From: Adiantum capillus-veneris
Taxonomy: Eukaryota; Streptophyta; Polypodiopsida; Polypodiales; Pteridaceae
Assembly: GCA_014529385.2 (NCBI GenBank)
Contig: CM043945.1
Span: 148,849,241-148,913,240 of the forward strand
DNA: 64,000 nt
Direction: 5' to 3'
Positions 33,689 through 43,702 of the stretch are shown here, in pieces; within the stretch, counting starts at the first letter, position 1, and every line of letters begins with the position of its first letter. Under the pieces are notes generated by a model that was not told where the DNA came from, did no database searches, and saw only the letters and a list, made by a program, of their open reading frames with translations. The position numbers were made by a program, and so were the translations under genes.

Positions 33689-33690
33689 AA

Positions 33691-33900
33691 TGACGGGAGC
33701 AAAGCGAACCCCGAACCCCGACGGCCTCTAAAACACCCGGGACCGAATGGCGCGCCTCGAGCCTGTCATGGTAAAGCAAACAGGGGGCACCACCTAGCTT
33801 CAGCGGCTAGGACGCAAACAACACACCACCATAACAAAGTTTTCATCCAAGAGAGATGGATGCTTGGGAGTAATGATGAAGAGGAAAGGCAATGAGATCA

Positions 33901-33968
<68 letters not shown>

Positions 33969-35284
33969 GGTATAGCGGCTTAGTACTTAGGCACCACAAA
34001 AGGATGGCGAATCCGCACACCCTTCACACATACACAAGCTCACTCCAAAACACAAGACTAGGTGGCGATTCCGCACACCTCACATGGGCAAAACATTGCA
34101 AGAAAACATACTCACAAAACCTCAAGCTTTATTTAGAGAATTAGGCGATGAAATGGGGAGCATAGGGTAGGGGAATGAGAAGGGAGAGAGTGGTAGAGCA
34201 CATGGCGGATAGGTGGGAGTTGATGGCGAAGACTCGCACGAGGATTATGGCCATCATCCTTCATTTAGTTGCCCTTCATCTTCCATAGCCAAGGGTGTAG
34301 AGGTCATGCTCAAGACAAGCATGGTGATTGCGGTGATGGTGATGGTGTGTGTGTGTGTGTGTGTGTGTGCACTAGGCACACACAGTGCATAGTGTGTTCT
34401 TTGGTGATGTTGTGTATGTATTTAGTGTGATGGTGACCCCTCTTTATATAAGGGAGGAGGGGGATGAATTCTAGAATTTAGAAATGAAGAAATCATTATC
34501 TACATAGGCCGTGTGACTGTGGGCCCCACTTGTCTGGCTGTGTGCATATGTGCCAGAACAGCAGTCTCATGAGAGAGAGACTAAGAGAGAGAGATGGGTT
34601 GATGAAAAAAAGTGAGAGGTGACATGGAGAATAAAGTAATTACAAGAGGGGAGAGAGAGGAGTGTGTTCAGAGGTGAATCTGTGTGCAGATGTGTGTGAA
34701 CACAAGAAAAATCAGGTAACCACCGGGTGGGGATGGGTCTGTGGGCACCTTTTTTAGTGAAACTGAGTGTGTGTGAGTGTGGGGGAGGTTATTTAGCTAC
34801 AAGACAAGAGACATGGCGCTCTTTAGAGAGAGGGGGGGGGTATTTGGGTCATGGGATATGATAGGAGAGAGAAAGGGGGGGTGGGGTATACTATTTTGGA
34901 AGATAGGGTAAGTTGCATGTGAGTTAGGGTGCATTATTGGTGAGTTAGAATGCATTATTGGTGAGAGGTGGGGTAGCTTGAGGGGAGAGAGAAAGGAGAA
35001 AGGACAAGGGGAAGAGAGAGGGGGTTGACCTTTTGAGTGGAGGAGAGGAAAAGGGACACACGGCGGGGCAACAGTGAAGAAAAAGGAGGCAAGGTGGGAA
35101 TGGGCTACCCCGCAGGCATGAGGTGGCCTATTTTACCTTTCTTATCTATTTACATAATCATACTTTATTTTTTTCTTACTTTTTTCCAATGCTTTTTATC
35201 ACCCCCTCCCTAAGAGGGGGTTTTCATGGGGTGGGGACGAGAGAAGAGGGGTATGGGAGCTTGGCTTGTGAAAAGCCCCCATCA
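33691..35284 (-). mobile_element. 5' LTR of the gypsy element
   Basis: This is 1594 bp from TGACGGGAGC to CCCCATCA. A minus-strand TATA box TTATATAAAGA lies at 34441-34452. The GA tract here (33904-33962) is longer than in the 3' LTR, and the GT tract is at 34346-34369. Confidence 0.92.
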
Positions 35285-35289
35285 GCCTT

Positions 35290-35571
35290 ATCATCCAACT
35301 TTCTACGTTGCAGTTGTGGCACCAATGCATAAAACAAATAGCCAAAAACATGCATGTGATGAATAGATGGCTTATTTTCATGCCATGCTTCATAAGGAGT
35401 CATAGACTACAAAGCTCTTGTAGGACACTTGTTAAGCACATAAGTAGCACATATGATTGCGTCAATCCAAAACGAATGTGGCAAAGCTTTACTTTTGACC
35501 ATACATCGTGTCATTTTTGGAAAGCAATTTGTTTTTCTTTTTAGTAACACCAATTTGTTGAGGTTTATATG
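35290..35571 (-). pseudogene. Copia-2 integrase C-terminal piece between the two nested elements
   Basis: The minus strand reads SKALPHSFWIDAIICATYVL, NKCPTRAL and, in another frame, HMHVFGYLFYALVPQLQRRK. This corresponds exactly to 61700-61990 in the intact-order copia element. It is the only stretch of copia-2 left between the gypsy and the WIPK-family insertions. Confidence 0.88.
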
Positions 35572-35576
35572 GCATT

Positions 35577-36486
35577 TGTTTGGAGGTGATAACAACATAC
35601 AAGTGCCCACCTAGCCAAGGCGCCCGTTGGGTCAGCCGGCCAAAGTTTTGATGTGGTCACATTATTTTTCGATGTTTAATACATCAAACCCTGTAAAAGA
35701 CTAATTTCAATCGTTTATGTTAAGTCTAAGTCAAAGATGTAATTTTTTCAATGATGTATGTAAAGGTCCATGAGAAGTTGGCTGTCGGCCACTTTAGAAA
35801 GCCCTAGGTATATAATACACTAAGGTTAGTGGGAAAGAGAGATTATTTTTGGGAAGATAACTGACTATTGCGTTACGCACAGAGAGCTACCTCTTTGCTC
35901 CAACTTGTAATCATCGCATCTGCGGCTACGGTAATCCAAATTCATTTTTGTTTCTTGCATTGTGTTCCTCTTACTCTGCTCTTTCATTCCAGTGTAAGCA
36001 TTCAAGATTTGATGAAGGTTTCAAATGCATCTGTTTAGGACTTAAATCGTTGTTTTGAGTGTTTATATGCGTATTTTATGTTGTTTTGACCCTAGGAGAG
36101 GCTTTAGGGACCCAAAAACGACCCTTTACAATCATCCGTTTATTGTTTTTGCGTACTGTGGTACGAACGATCGCAACCGTTGTACCTCTCTAGAATGTTG
36201 TGATAGTGATAGGGTATGTTCCTGATAGTCCCCTGTAGCTTGATTTGCATGGTAAACGGACGTGATGACTGTAGAGCTGTGTAGAAGGACATAGGCAGAT
36301 TACTTGGCTTTAGTGCAATCGATTTGCTTGTAGAGTTAGTAGTTGCATCTCTTCAAGTTCACTTCATTAGGATTGACACCCTAGTGAGTTTCCATGCCTC
36401 ATCCGAGTCGCTTCCCCTGTATCGATAATTTTATGTTGATGCTTGAGAGCTATGCTATGGACGTCCGTCGCGGCAACCCGCAAACA
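35577..36486 (+). mobile_element. 5' LTR of copy B
   Basis: This is 910 bp from TGTTTGGAGG to CCCGCAAACA. The TATA box GGTATATAATAC lies at 35807-35818. It lacks a segment of about 30 bp that the 3' LTR has at about 46538-46568. It contains one GAACGATCGCAACCG variant of the leader palindrome at about 36165. Confidence 0.93.
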
Positions 36487-36487
36487 T

Positions 36488-36505
36488 TGGCGCCGTTGCC
36501 GGGGA
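36488..36505 (+). promoter_or_regulatory. Primer-binding site, tRNA-Asp type (copy B)
   Basis: TGGCGCCGTTGCCGGGGA begins one base after the LTR end and is complementary to the 3' end of plant tRNA-Asp including CCA. Plant Athila and Tat/Ogre gypsy elements use the same site. Confidence 0.93.
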
Positions 36506-36829
36506 ATGAATCTTAGGTGATGAGTGACCGAGTGGGTATTCAGAGTTTTCTTATTGTTCCAAAACATAATTTCCATTCCATTTACATTTCAGTGAAGCAT
36601 CTAGACAGGGATTTAGCGCTTAGTGGAGTCTAGGGTCGGTGGACAGGCTAGATCTACTCTTGAGAGATATAGGGAGTTGTGAGTGAGGTTGCTTTAAGCA
36701 TTTTTACTCTTCAAATTTCTTTGTATTGATTGAGTACTGATCCATCATCCATTTTTTATCCTTTTTGTTTTGTTTGATTCATTTTCTTATGTTCTTTCAT
36801 TTCTGTACTTAGGAGTAGGATAAGTAAAT

Positions 36830-38650
36830 CACATTCCATTCAGATTTGGGGCTAAAGTCAGAGCCAAAAAAACAGAAAAACCATAACTTTGGCAAAAGGG
36901 CCATAAGACTCTGAAATTAGAAAATCTGACCAAACAGAGCTAAAATTGATTCAAATCACAAAGTGGTAGCACCAAACACTGGGAAACACTTGTCAAAGGG
37001 AGAAGACAAAATTTCATCAGATTTGGCTCTGGTACTACGATCGTGATCGGTGTACCTCAGTGTCAGAATTGTACAAGATTTGACATGTGCCTTCCTGATA
37101 AGATTCTAAACAAGTTTGTCTAAAGCAACCACACCCAAAAACATCAAAAATCAAGGAAATCAGGCCACTTGGGTAAAACTAGCCTGACAGACCTAGAAAC
37201 TGTAAAATCTTGACTTTTGGTGGTCCAAATGCAAAAAGACTTTGGGGATAGCCTTAAAACATCAGTGTCTACAAGCATGCCAAATTTGGTCTAATTTGGA
37301 CTCGGAACCACGATCGCGATCGGTGTACCTAAGTGCTAGAGTTTGACCAGATTTCATCTGTGGGATCCTCAGGTGTATACAAACATAAAATTCGAAAGGA
37401 CCTAGGGTCAAAAACCACAAAAAACAGGTCCAAACCACTAAATACAGATCCAAGTCAAAAACTGCTAAACTGGCATAGAAATTGACTTTCAGTAGACCAA
37501 AACACATCAAAATTGGAAAGAAACCATGCAAAGGGATAGCCTGTACACAGGACAACCCCAGTTAGCTTTCAAATCCCAAAACAAACACCAAAATCAAGTC
37601 AAATTGACACATTCAGGAAAATCAGGCACTTCAGACCAAGAAACTGCAAATCCTTGACTTTTTTGAGTCCAAATACAAAAGTGTCTGGCAGGTAGTGTTA
37701 TAATAGCCTAGTGAACAAGGTGGTGAAGTTTCATCCAATTTGGGCTCAGAACTACGATCGCGATCGGTGTACCTCAGTGCCAGATTTTGACCAGACTTTA
37801 CCACACATACACCTAGGTTATATAAGATACCAGGAGTTTTCAAAATTCAAAAAAAAAATCACCAAAATAGCCAAAAACAGTAGACAGTCAGAAAACCACT
37901 GCAGACCAAGATCTGGTAAAAACTTGACTTTTTCTGGTTCAAATTCAAAAAGATTTGGGGAGTAGACTGTACACATCATTGTCTACCATATCCACAAGTT
38001 TCATCCAATTTGGGCTCCAAACTACGATCGTGATCGGTGTACCATAGTGACATTTTGAGTTGACACTTGGTGAGTAGGTAGCTGATGACTAGACAAACAA
38101 CTTTCTCAAAAGAACCAGGGTCAAAAAACCAAAAGACAATTGTCAAATAGGGCAAACATTGATCACTAATCCTTCAGACCAAATTTTGAGAAAATTCAAG
38201 TTTTTGTGATCCAAATGCAAAGTGGGTTTGGGAATAGACTAATCATGCCCATGTCTATCAACTCCTAAAATTTCATGCCAAAAGGAGTTGGAACTACGAT
38301 TGTGATCAATGTACCCCAGTGACATTTTGGATTGAAAATTTATGAGTAGGTAGCTGACATCTAGTGCAACATATTTTCCAAAAGGAGCAAGGTCAAAAAA
38401 GCAAAAGAAAGTGGTCAAAAGTCCCATTTACACAACCATGCCAATAACCGCAGAACCACCTGGGATTTGGGTTTTCATTGGTCAAAACATCTCCAAATTC
38501 AAAAATACAAATACACTTGGTAGCAAGACATCAAGGGCTAGCTGCTGTGCAAAAATCTTCCAAATCTGTGACATGGGGTCAACGATCGCGATCGGTGTAC
38601 CTCTACATAGTGGGGGTATCTGACTTCATTGTAGACCTACTTGAGTACAT
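36830..38650 (+). repeat. Leader repeats with the palindrome CGATCGCGATCG
   Basis: The long leader before Gag has six diverged units, each containing (ACTA)CGATCGYGATCGGTGTACC: at about 37034, 37308, 37752, 38022, 38293 (decayed) and 38581. Spacing is near 270-290 bp except for one interval of about 440 bp. Units also share CATCCAATTTGGGCTC and AAAATCTTGACTTTT-like segments. There is no coding sequence from 36506 to 38985. Confidence 0.85.
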
Positions 38651-38985
38651 CCCAAATCTCAAGTTTGAGTGAAAAATACCCTCTTGAAGCCAAGATACAA
38701 GCCAAAGTTCCTGTGTTCTGGTCCTGAGACTGTTTTGAGTGCTGTTTCAAGTGCAGTTCACTAAAATTGCTCTAACTTTTGATAGACAACTCCAAATTGA
38801 GTCAGGTATAGCTAGGTTTCCTAATTCCAAACTTTTAGGGTACCCAGAACCAATTTCCAAAGACCAAAAAAGTCACAAATTCCTGCCTTTTTAGAGACTT
38901 GACCAGGGGCAAAAAGGGATTGTGTGCACTAAGCCAAGGTGTTCTTATCAAGGACCATCTTGAGAGTATTGAGTGAGGCTTAAAC

Positions 38986-40372
38986 ATGACAACACATCCA
39001 TCATTAGAGTTTCCCACTCAACTCAAAGCTATGCCACCTACACAAACAGCCAGAAATGCTGCAACGCCTATAATAAGAGGGTTGAGACAAGACCATGAGG
39101 CTTATCAATCATATCAAGCCAAACCTCAACGCATGGCTCATGGATATTTTTCAAGTGATCATGTAGCTCACTGGAATCCAAACCAATCAACTAAAATGCG
39201 GGAGTTTGGAAGGGAAAAAATGGAAATTGCTGGAGACTTAGAGGAGAAGCATCCTCTAATCAACAAACCCAACGTGAGGTTCATCAAAACCAATGAGGCC
39301 ACGAGAGTTCTAACGGACTACACTTATGATGGCCTTTATAGGTTACCTATTGGGGTTCAAAAAAACTTCTATAGATGTTTAAATTCCATCATTGAAGAGT
39401 TGACAGACTACAAGAACCTCTATGCCTTCACATACATAGATGACCAGGGAGTGCAAGTTCTAATGGTAGATAAGTATGGACGAGAGTACAAACTTATCAG
39501 CCCAATTGAGCTAGAAAGATATACATACATGGGTACTCCAATCTCTGCTTACTACTTTCAACCGAGCGTAAGCGTACCAGGGTTTTTTGAGACTGATTTG
39601 CAAGAAGCTAACATTGAAACTATGGGATCAAATGGACCTCAAACATCCAAAATAGCTATTCACGAGAGTGTAGCTCCTAACTCATTGAGTGGAACCAAGA
39701 GACCACCAATTAGACTTACAAATCCATCCACATTTCCAAAACATGTCTCGAACGGGATTCCACCAGGATTTGCTCCAAGACGAGAAGAAGGAACGAGGGA
39801 TGTCCTTGTGAGAGACCCCAACACACTAAGATACATGGTTGAACTAGAACCGATGAGACCATATCAATTGGCCAAATGTGTTAAGAAGAATTATGATGGG
39901 TTAAGGGATCCATACGTACATGCATCCTTGTTCAAACAAGTGTTAAGAGGTGAACAAGTATTTTATTTTCATACATAGTATGAGGGATTTGGCTTAACCT
40001 TGGAAGGGATAGCATTGAATTGGTTCCAACCGTTGGACAAAATGGCTTCTCAAACGTTGAACAACTGTTGCAAGAATTTGTTGTGGAGTTCTCTAAAATG
40101 GGAATCAAGCATAACACAGTGTCCCAAATCTATGCATTCAAGCAAAAAGAAGACAAGAGAGTGAAGGAAGCATCGCTACGCTTCAAACAATATATAGAGA
40201 GATGTCCGGAACGCGAGTTACCATAGGATGAAAGATTATCAATTCTCTTCATAGAGGGTTTGAAAAATAAAACTCTCAAGAAAGATTTGCACTTAAAAGG
40301 ATGTACTTCTTTTGAACAAGTCACGAGAGAAGCGTTCTACCTAGTTGACAATTGTAAAGCCTATGGGCGAGG
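38986..40372 (+). pseudogene. Copy B Gag, N-terminal and capsid region (broken)
   Basis: The frame opens at 38986 (MTTHPSLEFPTQLKAMPPTQ) and runs 331 codons to a TAG at 39976-39978, then continues in frame with YEGFGLTLEGIALNWFQPLD. A frame change near 40050 leads into LLQEFVVEFSKMGIKHNTV, RFKQYIERCPERELP, a TAG at 40225, then RLSILFIEGLKNKTLKKDL. The string ALNWF...LLQEF..F...F..Y plus FIEGLK is the retrotransposon capsid fold core (A-W-F..L, F..GL). The first 250 residues have no domain I know. At least two stops and one frameshift mean this copy cannot make full Gag. Confidence 0.78.
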
Positions 40373-40542
40373 AAATTGGTGATACAAAGATCACTATAGA
40401 TAATGCTCCTTTAGCATCTAGTGAAACCAACACAAGGCAAGTGGCTATGTCTCAATTAATGAACAACCTAGATGAGCTAGCAGCGTAAGTAGCACAATGA
40501 ATAAAATGGTGTGCCATTGAGCAAAAATGGACCAATCATGAG

Positions 40543-41430
40543 ATGAGTGAGTGCTACTATAATCAAACCTACACGAGGGGGATACTATTTGGACATCAAA
40601 TAGAAAAACAAATGCCATTACCAAATCATCCATTATTTCAAAATAGGGTTGTATCAAGGGCTTTACAAAGAGCTAAGGTATCACAACCTAGGCTAGGGCA
40701 AGAACCTATGAGAAAACTCTATTCATTGAATGATGACACTCTGATGTTCATAGCCAATCAAGAGCGTAGACTAGAGACCATTCTGGCTAAGCAAGAACAA
40801 CCATCAATTGTGCCACCAGTGACTCAACAAGATGGACCATGCTACAAGTGTGGAGGTAATCATTGGGCCAAGAATTGTTCTCGTGTAGAGATAATGGGAT
40901 ATTGTTTGGAGTGTGCCATTACACACGTTGTTCCTAATTGTTCAAAACACCCAAAAAAACAGGGGCAAACAACAATGAATGTTGTGGGAGTGTTACCTTC
41001 TCCAAGTGGATCAGAGGCAGAACCCAAAATTCCTGTGAAGGTAGTGACTAGAGCCCAAGCAAAAGAAAATCATGAGGACCAAGCTAATGAGGAGAAAGAT
41101 CAGCAACCCAAACAAGGGGAGATAACTAGTGTGTCAGTGAGGACTGGGAGAAAATCCTGGAAAGCCAAAAGAGACAGAATTAAAGCAAAAACAAATACAA
41201 ATCAAACTGCACTACAAACAGAATTACAAGAGACAAAGGAGCAGTTAAAACAAGAACGGGAAAACAAAACGGTGGTGAGCGATAAGAAACCAAGGAAGGC
41301 GTCTTTCGGAGGATCTGTGTTGGTAGACAAAGTCCTAGAGCCATTAGATGCTGCACTGGAAGCATATGAGGCTAGATTGAAACCCAACCAAACCCTAGAG
41401 CAACGAGGGATGAAATATCCTCATGCGTAA
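40543..41430 (+). CDS. Copy B Gag C-terminal part with two zinc knuckles
   Basis: About 295 codons. Two knuckles of the C-x2-C-x3-H-x4-C type are present: CYKCGGNHWAKNC (about 40840) and CLECAITHVVPNC (about 40908). They correspond in position and spacing to CYECGGPHRVAEC and CNRCVIDHLIAQC in copy C, and both proteins then have IPVKVVTRAQ / VPVNVLTRSM. A Lys/Glu-rich helical stretch follows (LQETKEQLKQERENK). This is the nucleocapsid end of Gag, binding the packaged RNA. It overlaps the next frame by eight bases (ATGCGTAA). Confidence 0.75.
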   Translation: MSECYYNQTYTRGILFGHQIEKQMPLPNHPLFQNRVVSRALQRAKVSQPRLGQEPMRKLYSLNDDTLMFIANQERRLETILAKQEQPSIVPPVTQQDGPCYKCGGNHWAKNCSRVEIMGYCLECAITHVVPNCSKHPKKQGQTTMNVVGVLPSPSGSEAEPKIPVKVVTRAQAKENHEDQANEEKDQQPKQGEITSVSVRTGRKSWKAKRDRIKAKTNTNQTALQTELQETKEQLKQERENKTVVSDKKPRKASFGGSVLVDKVLEPLDAALEAYEARLKPNQTLEQRGMKYPHA

Positions 41431-41959
41431 GGAATTGGTAAAAATTGCACAGGCAATGATGGAGCCTCAAGCACCAATTCCACCTCCAGAAACAAAACCA
41501 AAAAGTGTTCGATTTGAAATGCCTAAGGCAAAGGTTGTTGAAACATTAACTCAAAGAAACATTGAGCTAGAATCACAAAAGGATGTGCAAGCAAAGACTG
41601 CAGCACAAGAAACCAACAACCTAGAAATTCAACTAGATGATCAAGTAGTGGCCAACACCACTAATGATACAAGGTCAAGATCACAATTTATGGCACCTAT
41701 CCCAGAGATAGATGAACCATGGCCAAATGAACTGTGGGAAGCAATTAGAAGTGCAAAAGATGGAAGTGTGACTTTCCAATCTGCACCCATAACTGAGGTC
41801 AATACAGGGCATGAAGTCTATCAGGGAGACATTCAATCTCTAAATGGAGATGCAGGGACGGAAGTTTCAATTGAAAGCAAACCAGAGTCCTTGAAGACCT
41901 TACCCTCATACATTAAAGAACATGAGGCATACTCAGAGACTAGAGTGGTGCCATCTTAG
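41423..41959 (+). CDS. Copy B Gag-protease linker
   Basis: 178 codons rich in Glu, Gln and Pro (QAPIPPPETKPKSVRFEMPK). A single TAG at 41957-41959 separates it from the protease frame, with which it shares phase. No domain is recognised. In copy C the corresponding stretch is part of the long Gag frame (TEEIEQVKQLRSLVEDTQRD), so this is probably the Gag tail and not a separate gene. Confidence 0.6.
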   Translation: MRKELVKIAQAMMEPQAPIPPPETKPKSVRFEMPKAKVVETLTQRNIELESQKDVQAKTAAQETNNLEIQLDDQVVANTTNDTRSRSQFMAPIPEIDEPWPNELWEAIRSAKDGSVTFQSAPITEVNTGHEVYQGDIQSLNGDAGTEVSIESKPESLKTLPSYIKEHEAYSETRVVPS

Positions 41960-41977
41960 AGGAAAGCCATATCCAAG

Positions 41978-42781
41978 ATGATGGATACAAAGAGTATGAA
42001 AGAGTTGATGTCAGCTCCAATACAGTGCACCATTACTCTATCTAAACTGCTTAAGATTAGACCACATGTATGGGATGAAGTAGGCAACAATTTGGGGAAG
42101 ATGGGATTAAAGATACCTCTTCAAGATCTACCCTCAAATGAACAATCAAACAAAACTCAACAAGAAAGTGCAAACGCTAAACCTGTGCCAATAAACAAGG
42201 TGGGGGAATATTGCGAAGGAGAAGAAGGAAACACCACCTTACCTGTGGAATACAAGGGAGTTAAAACATTGGCTATACTTGATAGTGGGGCTGGAGTAGC
42301 CATAGCCACAAAAGACATTTGGGAAAAATGGGGTAAACTAGCGCTTAGGAAAACTAGAATGAAGCTGCAACTTGCAGATGGATACACGAAAAAAACTCTG
42401 GGTATCTTAGAGAAAATTATTGTGACTTCTTGTGGAATTGAATATGAACATACATTTGCAATAGTAGATTTTGGAAAAGGGAACAATTTTGATATCATTT
42501 TAGGAAGACCTTTCATGCGTCAACTTAAGATCACCACAAAAATAAGCATAAAAGACCATAGCTATAGAGATGTGAATAGAACTCCTTTAGAAGAAATTGA
42601 CTCTACTATAGTCAATGGGAAAGAGATACCTCCATGGCTACAAACCAAACAAGAACTTTGGATGTGTGGTGCTTCGAAGTGTGGAAACTCAGTGAAGGAG
42701 GATTGCATCCTAGAACGATCAATGGACGATGAAGCTTACATACGGAAACCCTTTCCAGAGCAATTATTTGAGCCATTTTGA
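41978..42781 (+). CDS. Copy B aspartic protease
   Basis: 268 codons. A segment of about 60 residues (MDTKSMKELMSAPIQCTITL) precedes the catalytic domain. The active site is LAILDSGAGVAIATKDIWEK (about 42269), the classic D-S-G of retropepsins. The downstream flap and hydrophobic block end with FDIILGRPFMRQ at about 42490. Copy C has the matching GILDGGTGVSIVTKNCW and EMILGRPFMREE. It would cut the Gag polyprotein in the particle. The reading phase is shared with the linker before it and with the next frame; a TGA at 42779 ends it. Confidence 0.87.
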   Translation: MMDTKSMKELMSAPIQCTITLSKLLKIRPHVWDEVGNNLGKMGLKIPLQDLPSNEQSNKTQQESANAKPVPINKVGEYCEGEEGNTTLPVEYKGVKTLAILDSGAGVAIATKDIWEKWGKLALRKTRMKLQLADGYTKKTLGILEKIIVTSCGIEYEHTFAIVDFGKGNNFDIILGRPFMRQLKITTKISIKDHSYRDVNRTPLEEIDSTIVNGKEIPPWLQTKQELWMCGASKCGNSVKEDCILERSMDDEAYIRKPFPEQLFEPF

Positions 42782-42793
42782 TGGACTCAAATA

Positions 42794-43702
42794 ATGGCAA
42801 CCTTGGATGTGTGTGTAAATGAGCTAACTCCAACTAAGTTTTGTAATGAAGAAGGCTACAACCTGGTTTCATGTTTTATGTTGAAAGTGTTGAAGGAAGC
42901 TAATGAAGTTTGTGAGTGTGAAAGCAAAAAAAGTGAGACAGATAGCTACATCCTGGAGCATGAGGCAAAATTGAAAACGAAGGAAGCAGAGCAAACAGAA
43001 GAATATGTCATTATTGACATACTTGAAGAAAGAACAAAAGCTGTTTCAAAGAAGCCAACTCCAGAAAAAGTGCAAATGAAAGTAGATGAAGGAGAAAAGC
43101 TTCCAAGTTCGACGGCAAATCTTCAACAAACGCAAGATCAAAAGAACAACAGGGACAAGGAAGAAGAAGGACTATCTCCTACGATGATCAAATTCAATTT
43201 ATGCGGACAAATAGGGCTCAAGGTTATATGTTCGGCCACAATAGATCGAGAAGCAACAAAGAATCTAATGACTTATAGAACGTGGATCATGATGGGAAAT
43301 TCACCAATCAATGAGCTAGAAGAAACAGTTTACACAAGTACAAAAGTGCCGATTCCTAGCTTTGGAGTGGAAGAAGTTGTACTCAAATTGAGTACCGGGG
43401 AGTATAAAGATACTTTCCACATAATCAACTCCCATCATATCAAAGAGAGTCTGGTCCTGACAGAGAGTTGGAAGAATATCTTCTTTAGGCAACAACAAAA
43501 AGCATCAACAACAACAACAAAGCTTAAGCAAAGCCTCTACGTCAAGAGCCACACCATCAACAATGCAATGGAAACCAAAGAAAAAAGTCTATCAACCAAA
43601 GTTTCCATCACAAAAAAGCATCCGGAAGAAGCCGAAGAATGTCAAGCAAGTGTTGGTATCCAAAGAGCATATCCAAGTCAAAGACCCAGTTTGGATACAT
43701 GA
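42794..43702 (+). CDS. Copy B second protease-like domain lacking the active site
   Basis: 303 codons, in the same phase as the protease and separated from it by one stop and 12 bases. Residues about 1-130 are charged (KKPTPEKVQMKVDEGEKLP). Then IKFNLCGQIGLKVICSATID, REATKNLMTYRTWIM, VPIPSFGVEEVVLKLSTGEY and DTFHIINSHHIKESLVLTES follow. The order resembles a retropepsin half: a hydrophobic strand, a loop where D-S-G-A-T should be but D-R-E-A-T is found, a V-x-L-STGE strand, and an end like the I-L-G-x-x-W block. I infer a degenerate duplicate of the protease; this needs a structure comparison. Confidence 0.5.
   Translation: MATLDVCVNELTPTKFCNEEGYNLVSCFMLKVLKEANEVCECESKKSETDSYILEHEAKLKTKEAEQTEEYVIIDILEERTKAVSKKPTPEKVQMKVDEGEKLPSSTANLQQTQDQKNNRDKEEEGLSPTMIKFNLCGQIGLKVICSATIDREATKNLMTYRTWIMMGNSPINELEETVYTSTKVPIPSFGVEEVVLKLSTGEYKDTFHIINSHHIKESLVLTESWKNIFFRQQQKASTTTTKLKQSLYVKSHTINNAMETKEKSLSTKVSITKKHPEEAEECQASVGIQRAYPSQRPSLDT

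Larger units (their letters stand above)
26906..35284 (-). mobile_element. Full-length Ty3/gypsy element, internally deleted
   Basis: The LTRs are 26906-28475 and 33691-35284. The target duplication GCCTT lies at 26901-26905 and 35285-35289. The ends are TGACGGGAGC and CCCCATCA. The interior on the minus strand has a primer-binding site, leader reading frames, Gag, protease, RT, RNase H and an incomplete integrase. No chromodomain follows the integrase, so this is a non-chromovirus type. The two LTRs differ mainly at a GA microsatellite and a few bases, which points to recent insertion. Confidence 0.94.

Noticed and set aside
37034-38594. CRISPR-like array, because a short palindromic sequence recurs
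   Set aside because: Spacing is about 270-440 bp with related and not unique sequence between units, in a plant LTR element leader.
40445-42833. Minus-strand open frames opposite the copy B Gag and protease
   Set aside because: They are shadows of the plus-strand coding region, with no motifs and no independent support.
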